Position numbers and translations under genes: made by a program. Of a stretch of 64,000 nt of DNA, positions 54,477 to 64,000 are shown piece by piece. A model generated the notes under the pieces. It did no database searches. It saw only the letters and a list, made by a program, of their open reading frames with translations, and had not been told where the DNA came from. Origin of the DNA: CBDCGJ01 sp965216645 (GTDB lineage: Bacteria; Pseudomonadota; Alphaproteobacteria; GCA-2731375). Numbering within the stretch: the first letter of the stretch is position 1; each line of letters starts with the position of its first letter. The stretch spans positions 9,857 to 73,856 of the forward strand of contig CBDCGJ010000016.1 in the NCBI GenBank assembly GCA_965216645.1. Direction: 5' to 3'.

Positions 54477-57400
54477 TTAGCATCCAAGCCGCAACCTCGC
54501 GTACCTAGGCACTTTTGTACGATCAACGATTCCTGAGAAATGTGCAACCGGATGCCGTGTCCATTTCCTCGCATTTCGATCATACCACCCCTGATCGGTG
54601 TATGAAAATCTATAGATATCGCCGTTTGCGTTTTTTCCATACCAATGCCTTGGATTCTTACTATCTCCCGGAATAGCATTTTTGTATACGTCCCCAACAT
54701 CGGCTGGTTCAGGTGTTTTCCTTGGATCAAAATCAGGATGGCCTTTAATGTGCGCCGGATTCGGTTCGTATTTAGGCTTTGGACCATCAAACCTCCGAGC
54801 ATTATGCACCCAGGTCTGCTCATTGCCGACAAAGAACGTGTGGTCGACTGCGACTTCCAAATTAAATGCCGGCGCGACCCCGTCGAGTCGTTCGCTGTGA
54901 TAAACCGTCAGCCAACCGCCGCCAGAGGTCATAACTTGGTCGCCGATCTTTAAGACGGACGCTTCGACCCAGCCCTTGTCCTTCAGATAGAACGGGTGAC
55001 CGTCGGTCGTGACCAAGGTCTCGACAACATTGTTGTCTGTACCCTTGGCGAGTTTTAGTTGCAGTTGATCGGCGTGGTTGGAGAAGAAGATGTCGACGAC
55101 CGGCTGGTAGCTCTCCTGCCCCGTCAGCCCGTCGCGGGCCAGGACCATGTCGCCGGGTTCCAGTTTAGCAATCTCCACGGGGCCACGGTCGGTCTGCACC
55201 AGGGTGTCCGGCGCGAAACTGCTGCCGAAGCGGAGGAATTTGCCGGCGCGGCGCATCAGTTTCCTGGCCTTGCAGACGAGTTTGCGCACTCCTGCCGGCG
55301 AGAATCTTCTACAAGGATTGGCGACGTCGTTTACCAACACAATGGCGTCGAGAATTGGATCGTTGATGACGGCGTTGGCCGCATCGAGACCGCTGAGGAT
55401 CTTGTCGAACAGACAGGCGAGGCGGTTGCCGGTGCTAAAAATCCCGCCGGATGCCGTCGCGCCCACCGCGCCGGTTCCAGCACGTCCGGCGGCGCTGAGA
55501 CCCTTGGGGTCGACGAGATTCGCCGGATCGTTAAACACATACGCGTAGAGATTGCTGTCGCCGCCGGCGAAGCCGATGGGGTCGGAACTTATGAACCTGC
55601 CGGCCTGCGGGTCGTAGTAGCGGGCGCGGTAGAAGTAGAGGCCGGATTCGGGGTCGTATTCTCTGGCGGTGAAGCCATACGGATTTGAGACGGTTTCGGT
55701 GACGGAGATGCGGTTGCCGAAGGCGTCGTAGATGTATTCGTTCACCACCGCGCCGCTGCTGTCCGTGACGTGGGAGATGGAGCCGTCCTGGGCGGCGTGG
55801 AAGTAGTAGGTTTGGCCGGCGCGTTCCATGACCAGGGGGTGGTCGACATAGGGGCCGTGGCTGTATTTGGCCAACAAAGTTCCCGTGCCGTCGAACTCGG
55901 CGAGGATGTCCCAGCCGTCATAAAGGTATCTGGTCACCACGCCGTTGACGTTTTTCTCGATCCGCCGGCCGAAGGCGTCGTATGCGTAGGTTGCCGTCGT
56001 GGTGTCGGGAAAAGTGATCTGGATCAGGCGGTCGAGGCTATCCCAGGTATAGGTGGTGACGTCGCCGCTGGCCTTGTCGGTCTTGCTCGTCAGGTTGCCG
56101 TTGGCGTCGTAGACGTAGCTATAGGCGTCGTCCTCAAGCAGGCGGTTGGCGTCGTCGTGACTGTGGGATACCGAGGCGTGGGAGTTCGTGCGGTTGCCTT
56201 CGGCGTCGTAGCTGTAGCTCTCATTGCCTTCCGTGTCGGTGACGGCGGCGAGGCGGTTGAGCTGGTCGTACAGGTACGACCGGCTGCGGCTCAGGCCCGT
56301 GATGCCGGTGATGTTGCCGGCGGCGTCATGGCTCAGCGCGTTCTGCACGAAGGGGCTGCCGCCGGCGCTGTGGTCGAGGCCGGTCAGCAGGCTCGTCGCG
56401 CTGCCATACTGGAACGCCGCCGCGTTGCCGTTGGGGAACGCGATCGTCGCCATTTGGCCGCCGGGGCGGTAGGTCAGCGTCAGCGGGCCGCCCGTGGGCG
56501 GGGTCAGGCCGGTCATGCGGTCGTTCAGGTCGTGGGCGAAGGCCCAGGTCCCGAGCGCCCCGCCGGCAAGACCGGCGCGATTGTCCCGCCGGTCGTAGCT
56601 GTGGCTCAACACATGCTGGGGCTGCAGGCCGGCCGGGCCGGTGGCGGCCGTGGCGAGCCGGTGGATGACGTCGTAAGTGAAGGCCAGGTCCGAACTGTTG
56701 TCGTTCGCCGCCGTCAGGTTATCGAAGGCGTCGTAGACATAGTTCACGGTGCCGTCGGGCTTGGTCACCTGGGTCAGACGGCTGAGCGCGTCATAGGCAT
56801 AGGCGAAGACCTGGCCCTTGGGATCGATCAGACCGGTCAGGTTATCCCGGCTGTCATAGCTGTAGGCAAAGGTCTCCAACGCCGGATTGGTGCGCCGGAT
56901 CACCCGGTCGAAGAGATCGTGGGCGAACACCGTGACCTTGCCGTTGGCGTTCGTGAGGCTGGTCACATTGTCCATGGCGTCGTAAGCCAAAGATTGCACC
57001 TGCCCGGCCGGATCGGTGATCGTGGTCAGGCGGTTCACGGTGTCATAGGCGTATGCCGAGATCCGGTTGAGGCCGTCGGTATAGCTCACCGGATTGCCGT
57101 TCAGGTCATAGGCCCAGGCGATATTGCCATAGGCCGGGTCGGCCAGGGTGGCGAGCCGGTTCAGGCCGTCATAGGTCGCGGTAATGCTGACCCCGTCCTC
57201 GTCGGCGAAGCCGGCCAGGTTGCCGTTGGCGTCATAGGCGTAATTCATCTGCCCGCCGAGCGGATCGGTGATCCGGGTGACGCGGTTCAGGGCATCGTAG
57301 GCATAGGACACCGTCGCCTCGTCACCCGTCCCCTCGGCCCGGATCACCTGGGTCACCCGGCCCTCGCCATCGCGCAGGAACCGGCTCACCGTGCCGTCCG

Positions 57401-60400
57401 CATCCGTGCGCGTCAGCACATTGCCGTAGGTGTTGTACGAATAAGCGGTGACATTGCCGAGCTCGTCGGTCTCCGACGTCATCAGGCCATAGGTCGGCTC
57501 ATAAATCGCCGTCCGCACGCCGCCGGCGGTGTCGGTAATCTTCACCGGATTGCCCTTGGCGTCGTATTCCCACAGCGTGGCATTGCCGGCCGCGTCGGTC
57601 ATTTTGGTCAGGCGGTTGAAGGTGGGCTGATACTCCCAGAACATCTGGCGCAGCACCGTGGTGCCCACCGCCTCCCGCTTGGCGATGACATTGCCGCGGT
57701 CGTCATAGTCGAGTTCCGTCACCAGCACGCCCGGCACCGAGCCGTCGGGCAGCTCGCCGTCGGAGGGCTTCTCGATCCGGGTTGCCAGATTGTCGGCGTT
57801 GCGGGTGATGGTGGTGAGGCGGCCGAGGGGGTCGAGGATTTGGATCGGCGCACCGTATTCGTTCAGGTTGACGATGGTGAGGTTGCCGTTGCCGTCGGTG
57901 ACGCGGCTCTCCCGATCCTCCGGCGCAAGATAGCCGAGCGGTTGGCCCGGGGTGCCGAAGCCGAGTTCGGCCAATCCGAGGGAGCTGGCGATCTCCAGCG
58001 CTACACTGGCGCCGTCCGGCAGGTCGGTGCCGGTCATCTGGCCGTGAGTGTCGTACTGCAGGTCCGCTTGATTGCCGTTTTGGTCGGTTTGCCGAACCAG
58101 GCGGCCTTCGCTGTCATAGACGAAATTCACATTGGTTTGGTCGGGCATCTGGACGGCGGTCACGACCCGATCCGCGCTGGTCGTGATCGTCGTCAGCCGG
58201 CCGGTGGGGTCGACCACCGAGGCGAGCGCCCCGGCGGCGTAGGCGAGCGCGATCTGTCGGTTCGGGTCCGCCGGGTCGCTGACGCCCATAAGATTGCCGG
58301 CCGCGTCATAGCTATAGGTGGTCGTATTGCCGTTGGCGTCGACGAAGGCGGTCATGCGGCCGCTATCGTCGAACTCGATGCGTTCGCCGGTCTTCAGATA
58401 GCGCGTGAAGCTGCCGTCGTCGTTGCGGACGAGTTCGGAGAAATCTCCGGGCGGTGAGGCGTATGTGCCGGGATAGGGCGCGCCGTGAATCCGAACGTCG
58501 TCCAGATAGGCGGTCATGAGATCTTCCCGGAACTCGGCGCGGATCTCCAACCCGCTGAGCGCGGACAGCACCGACTGAAACTGTGCCTGGGTCGGCGCCG
58601 TATTGGTGCCTTCGAGAACCCACCCGGCATTCTCGTGCAGCAGCACGTTGGCGCGCCGCCATTCGGTCTTGATCGGGCGGTAGATGACATTATAGGTCAG
58701 GTTCAATCCCGCCCCTGTCAGGCGGATATTGCGCTGTGTGGACTGGACCGGGTCGGCGGAGATTTTCAGATCGTAGGCCAGCCGGCCGCCATAAGCCTGC
58801 GCCGCGGCATCCAATACGGACTGCGGCGCGGCCCAGAACCACTGCCCGGCGGCGTCCGACGTCACGCCGATATGGCCGCCGGGCGAACCGCCCGTCGGAA
58901 AATGCTGCACCGCTTCGCTGGGCCCCAGGATCGTCCAGCCTTCGTCGCCCGTTTCGAAGCCGCTCGCGGACAGCAGTGGCGCTTTCGGGGCGACGATGAT
59001 CCGCATCTGATCGGCGGAGACGTCGGTTTGATGGGTCAGGATAATTTGCCGGAGGTCGCCGGTCAGCCGGAACCGGTCCGTGTTGAACGACAGCTCCAAA
59101 CCCCTGGCATTATTATTGAAGCCTGGAACCGTACCGTTCGGGTCCGGATAGATTGTTGTCGGCGAACCCAACGGCGCGTCGCTCGGATCGAGATGGATAC
59201 GCCGGGTGATGACGCCGATGATATCGCGCGGCATGGTGATGGTGCCGCTCTTCGATACATTCTGGTTGATGCCGACGAGATCGAAATGCACGAAGTAGCT
59301 GTCGACGACGGTACCCGGCTGTAGGAAAACGGCCTGATTTTCGGCGACGTTGTCATAGAACCGCGGGATGATACCGTTCATTCGGATAGGCGAGGTTACC
59401 TCCCGGCGTGTCGCCTCGTTGAAGACAACAATATGGGTATCGTTTTCCAGGGTGTTGACCTCGACCGAAAACGGCGGTTCGTCCAAGGCGAGGATGGCCC
59501 CTTCGACTTCCGGCTGTTCGCCGCCGCCTTCGAACGCTTTCAGGACACCTGTGCCTTCGTCGAGGACGACGGTGCCGTCATCTTGGATATGGAGGCGTTG
59601 CAGGCCGGCGATGGACCAGCCCTTGCCGAAGGGGCTGTCGCTTTTGTTGTTGATCAGGACTTGCGTCTCGACCGTGCCGCCGATGGTGCTGCAGGCATAT
59701 TGGAAGCGGCTTTCGAAGCGGGCCGGATAGCGGCCGGTGGCGAAGCTTCGGGCGTCGAAGGCGAGGATCTGCCGGATCGTCTCGTCCTGGCTTTCGCTCA
59801 GGGCGCCGGGGCTGCCGTCGGCCTGGGTCTGGGGCGTGGTGTGGATCGGTCCCGCCACCTGGATGCCGCCGACGCTCAGGGTGCCGGCGATCAGGTTCGG
59901 GATATTGCCGGCGGCGGCGATGGTGGTGTCGACCGCGACCTGCGGCAGCGGCGCGGCGGTGGCGGAGTTATAGACGAAACCGAGATTGCGGGGCTGACCG
60001 AGCGAGACATAGGCCGGCGTCGAGAAGCCGGTCACCACATTGCCCGTGGCCGCCGGGGTCGGCACGTAATTGTCCTCGTTCTGCCAGGGCGCCAGCGTCA
60101 CGCTCGGCGGTTTTGGGGCGATGAAGAGGTAGCCGGCGGCGGGGAGGCCGGGGGTGTTGGTGGTGACGGTTTGGCCGTCGGCGGAGACCGTGCCGTCGGC
60201 GACGATCCGCCAGCCGGCGCCGGCATTGGCGCCGCCGGCGAGATGGTAGAGGTCGACCAGGCTGCCCGGCGCCAGATTGTCATGGTTGGCGAAGCTCAGG
60301 CTGGCGCCGGGGATGAAGGCGGCGTCCATGGCCTGCACGGTGAGGAGCTGACAGGGGCTGATCTGCGGCGGCAGCAGGAGCTGCGCCTGCAGCGGGTCCA

Positions 60401-63400
60401 GACTGCCGAGGCAGAGATCGCCCGCATAGGGCTGGCCGCTGCCGTCCTGGGCCGCGTCCGCCGGCACGGTCAGGCTGACATTCAGGTCCGTACGGTCGAT
60501 CTGGGTCGCCTGCCCGGCAACCACGGTCTGACAGTGATTGGCCGCATCGAGGCGGCCCAACGGGAACGCCTCGCCCGGCTGATTGTCGACCCCGGCGATC
60601 AGGCTGTAGGGATAGTCCTGCTCGAGATAGCCGTTGCCGTCCGGCGCCGCGGTCGCGGTGCCGCCGTCGACCCGCAGCACCTGATCGCCGCCGGCCGTGC
60701 TGACCAGGGTGAAGTTACCGTTGGCGTCGCTGACCGCCGTGCCGGTCTGACCGACCAGGCTGACCGTGGCGCCGACCACCGGCACCTCGAGGCCCAGGGC
60801 CAGACTGTCCGCGTCCAGCAGCCGCCCGCTCAAGGTCGTCGGCCCGGTCTGATCCGGCGGCCCCGTGACCGTGACCGTCACCGTCTCGCTGGTCAATTGA
60901 GCCCCGTTGCCGGCGCTGAAGATCAGGCTCAAACCGCCGACCTCGGCCAGCGTGGTGGGCGTATAGGTGAAGAGACCGGTCTGGGCGTCCAGCATGGCGC
61001 CCGCCGGCAGCGGCTGCGGGCCGACGCCATAGACGATCGGCAGGCCGTTCGGATCCGTGGCATTGAGCTGAATGGTCAGGGTCTGACCCAGCGCCACCGT
61101 CCGCGGGCCGATCGGGTCCAGCACCGGCGTCGGGTCCAGGGCCCCGGCCGTCACCGTCACCGTGGCCGGCGCCGAGGTGGCATAGCCGTCGGAGACCACC
61201 AGCTGGATAACATAATCGCCGGCCAGATCCGGCACGAAGCTCGCCGTCACCCCATCCGGCGTCTGGATCGCCGCGCTCGAGCCCGCCGGCGCCGAAGCGA
61301 CGCTCCAGGCATAGCTCAGGGGATCGCCCTCGGGATCGGAGGAGCCCGAACCGTCCAGGCTCACCGTCCCGCCCTGGGTCACGCTCGTCGGGTCGGCCGT
61401 GGCCACCGCGGTCGGCGCCTGATTGGTCGCCTCGATCACCATGGTCGCCGGCAGCGAGGCCTCGCCCTGGCCGTCGTCGACGATCAGCTGCAGCACGTAA
61501 TAGCCGGGCAGATCGGGCGTCAGGCTCGGGTTCGCCAGACTGGCGTCGTCCAGGCTGGCCAGCGAGCCCGCCGGGGCATGGATAATCGCCCAGGCATAGC
61601 TCAAGCTATCGCCGTCCGGATCGCTCGAGCCCGAACCGGTCAGGCTCACCGGCGCCTGTCGCGGCACCACCTGGTCCGCCCCCGCATCGGCCTGGGGCCG
61701 GCTGTTGGTGGTACTGATCAGCACCGCGTCGGGCGCGCTGGTCAGGCTGCCGTCACTCACCGCCAGCTGCACCAGCGTGTCGCCGGCCGCCGCGGTGAAG
61801 CTCGGCGCCACCGCTGTCGCATCGCTGAGCTGGCTATTGCCGCCCGCCGGCGCCGCCAGCAGGATCCAGGCATGGCTCAGCGGATCGCCGTCGGGATCGC
61901 TCGAGCCCGAACCGTCCAGCGCCACCGTGGCCCCCGCCGCGACCGTTTGATCCGGTCCCGCATCGGCGATCGGCCGCGTGTTCAAGGTCGAGATCACCAG
62001 CGTGTCCGGCCGGCTCAATTCGCCGCTGCCGTCATCCGCGATCAGCTGCACCACATAATCCCCGGCCAGATCCACCGTGAAGCTCGGCCTGAGCGCCGTG
62101 GCATCGTCCAGACTGGCCGTCGAACCCGCCGGCACCGAGACCAGGGACCAGCGGTAGGTTATTTTGTCGCCGTCCAGATCCGTCGAGCCGGCCGCGTCCA
62201 GGGTTACCGTCTCGCCCAGGGTTGCCGACCGGTCCGGCCCCGCATCGGCCCGCGCTGGCAGGTTCGCCGTATCGATGGACCGGGTATGCACCAGAACCTC
62301 GTCGCCCGCGCCGCCCTGGCCGCCGCGCAGCTTGAGCTGCACCACATAGCGGCCCGACAGATCCGGCGTCAGGTCGGCGCGCGGATCGCCGGTGCCGCTC
62401 AAGACCGCGGTCGAGCCCGCCGGCCGCGCGATCAGGCACCAGCCCAGCTGCCCTTCCGAGGGCGCGTCGGGCGCCGGCAGGAAGACCCCCGCCCGGGTCC
62501 GCAGCGCGCTGCCAGTGTCCGCGCGCAGATCGCGCTCCACCCGCGGCCACGCCGTCACCGCCTCGCTCGACAGGGTGACGCTGTCCACCACGCTCGTCGC
62601 CGTGCCGTCGGACACGGTCAGCTGCGCTTGGTAATCGCCCGCCACGTCGATGCTCAGGCTCGGCCGTACCGCCGTCGGGTCGCTCAACGCCGCCGTCGAG
62701 CCCGCCGGCAGCTCGCTCAGACACCCAGGCATAGCTCAGAGCATCGCCGTCAAGATCGAAGGACGCGCTGCCGTCCAGCACCACCGTGGCACCCACGGCG
62801 ACCAGACGGTCCGGCCCGGCCAGCGCCACCGGCGCCGCGTTCACCGTCGAGATCGTCACCTGATCCGCCGCACTGGTCTGCTCCGCCGGATCGAGGGAGG
62901 TCGGATCCTGCCGGCTGACCACAAGTTCCACCACATAGTCGCCGGGCAGATCCGGCGTCAGCGACGGCGTCACCGCCGTCGGATCGACCAAAGCCGCGGT
63001 CGAGCCCGCCGGGCCTGAGACCAGGCTCCAGGCGAAGTCCAGCAGCGCCCCGCTCTCCGGATCGCTGGAGCCGCCGCCGTCCAGCACCACCGTCTCGCCC
63101 ACCGCCGCGCGCCGGTCGAAGCCGGCATCGGCGATGGGCGGGCTCACCGGCAGGGACAGCGCGCCCGTGTCGTCCAGGCTCGCCAGCAAGGTCGCCCCGT
63201 CCAGCAGATCGGCGCTCTCGACCCGCACCAGAATGTCGTCCCAGCCGTTCGAATTGGGCCGCGTGTCCAATACCGTGAAGACGAACAGACCATAGCGGTC
63301 GCCCTGCAGATTGGCCTCGATCTCGCCGTTATTCTCGTTGATCGAGATGTCGCTGGCATGGGCCACGGCGACAAAAGTATGACCGATCAGCTCCTGCAGA

Positions 63401-63849
63401 CCGGCGCTGTCCAGCGGCAGTATCCCCTCGACCTTGTCAAGATCGTCCTGCGACACCGTGCCGTCGACCAGTTGCTGCAGGGTGAAGTTGGCGCCGCTCT
63501 GATTGCTGTGCAAGACCGTCGGCACCGCGAACACACCTTCGTCGCCGTCCTGCCCGGTCGGCAGCCAGACCTCGCCGCCGCTATAGAGGCTGCTCCACAG
63601 AATGGGCTTGTTGGGATCCTTGGACGGATCGTCCCCGTCATTGATCAGACCCTCCGGATCGATCCCCAAATCGTCCGCCGTGTCCTCGACCGCCTCGACA
63701 TCCGTGTCCAGGGTGTCCCCGTCCAGCAACAACACGAACAACCGCGCCTCGCTCGCCGAAGCCGGCGCAACGAACCGGCCCGAACCGGCAAACACCGCGA
63801 GACAAAGCGCAAAGGCGACGAAAAACATCCGGAAAACCGAAAAATGCAT
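54477..63849 (-). CDS. Full-length secreted PKD-YD-Rhs-HINT polymorphic toxin (with one frameshift)
   Basis: About 3,120 codons in two frames joined near 62725. Start ATG 63849 (or 63876), then a signal peptide ('MFFVAFALCLAVFAGSG'), an acidic N-terminal domain, about seven PKD domains (63130-61140; 'DGSGSSDPDGDPLSHAW' type), a cadherin-like domain, a carboxypeptidase-regulatory-like repeat (about 60850-60650), a long linker domain, about 30 YD repeats (58440-55700), the Rhs core ('YFYRARYYDPQAGRFISSD'), a Ser1 HINT domain (about 55225-54808, ending WVHN) and a toxin tip of about 105 residues ('NPRHWYGKNANGDIYRF', 'GWYDRNARKWTRHPVAHFSG'). There is no PAAR or VgrG part, so it is a Sec-exported, WapA-like toxin. 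The tip activity is unidentified. The frameshift ('SYAWV' to 'LSELPAGS') needs one base skipped and may be a sequencing error or an off-state. Confidence 0.85.
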
Positions 63850-64000
63850 GGCTAAAATTCCCATTCCGACGGCCAAAAATCATCGCGCCGCCACGATCCC
63901 AAAGCCACCCAACGCCAATAAATCCCGCGCCGGGGCCGGTAACGATTCCATCGAAGAGGATTTGAAAGTCAACAATACCCGCAAAACGAATACAAACATT
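63850..64000 (-). promoter_or_regulatory. Upstream region of the giant Rhs gene
   Basis: 150 bp to the window edge. On the coding strand a TTGACT (about 63970) lies in an AT-richer stretch, and GGGAAT precedes the ATG at 63849 by about 10 bases. A -10 element cannot be chosen with confidence. No other gene is seen. Confidence 0.35.

Noticed and set aside
55770..62918. Very long plus-strand open frames (895 and 1,161 codons) opposite the giant Rhs gene
   Set aside because: They are antisense shadows: low-complexity Val/Gly/Arg-rich text caused by GC-rich codons of YD and PKD repeats, with no recognisable domain.
54477..63849. Assignment of the Rhs protein to a type VI secretion system
   Set aside because: There is no PAAR, VgrG or Hcp part and the gene has a Sec signal peptide with PKD domains.
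1..64000. tRNA, rRNA or riboswitch genes
   Set aside because: I scanned by eye for typical tRNA arms (GGTTCGA-type loops) and rRNA segments and saw none that I could support; a covariance-model search would be decisive.

Overview
The window looks like the chromosome or chromid of an alphaproteobacterium, probably Rhodospirillales-like. This is inferred from the GC-rich backbone, a PutA without an N-terminal ribbon-helix-helix domain, an RTX/T1SS-type adhesin, alphaproteobacterial mini-repeats and the family content; there is no rRNA here to settle it.

Left part (1-19.4 kb) is mostly ordinary metabolism. It holds a pirin C-terminus, a molybdopterin-binding xanthine/CO-dehydrogenase-type large subunit followed 3 bp later by a pentameric ligand-gated ion channel homologue, a frameshifted hypothetical gene, a luciferase-like flavin oxidoreductase, a methyltransferase relic, a 922-residue RTX surface protein, a DUF6064-like membrane protein in tandem with a Tat-exported aldo/keto reductase, and divergently a long PutA with a perfect 18-bp palindrome between them. 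Insertion-sequence (IS) debris, an AEC-family transporter, an IS3 element and an MgtE magnesium transporter follow.

Right part (about 19.5-63.9 kb) is one large Rhs/YD-repeat polymorphic-toxin locus, all on the minus strand. At its upstream end is one giant gene (signal peptide, PKD domains, YD repeats, Rhs core, HINT domain, C-terminal toxin) with its immunity gene. Downstream lies a chain of displaced C-terminal cassettes. Each typical cassette has a 5'-truncated copy of the YD/Rhs core, a Ser1-type HINT domain, a different toxin tip (including GIY-YIG, HNH, HNH-like zinc and Ntox28-like) and a small AT-rich immunity gene. Eight toxin-immunity pairs are visible and a ninth cassette was lost to an IS. 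Cassettes share about 1.3-2.4 kb of near-identical sequence, so homologous recombination could swap tips.

The most unusual feature is the spacer between cassettes. It is a conserved non-coding module of about 200 bp carrying a TAGGTCA hairpin, a perfect 16-bp parS (ParB-binding) sequence TGTTTCACGTGAAACA, and a TTGGACTCTGTCCAA palindrome. Four copies keep a perfect parS. One copy was split at the parS core by an IS with an ACGT target duplication, and one lost parS by apparent deletion between short direct repeats. The displaced cassettes also carry short GC-rich palindromic inserts at recurrent positions in the YD repeats, while the full-length gene has none. Nested IS elements (IS5, IS256, IS630, IS110, IS3 and a serine-recombinase element inside an IS3) break up several cassettes, while most immunity genes remain intact.
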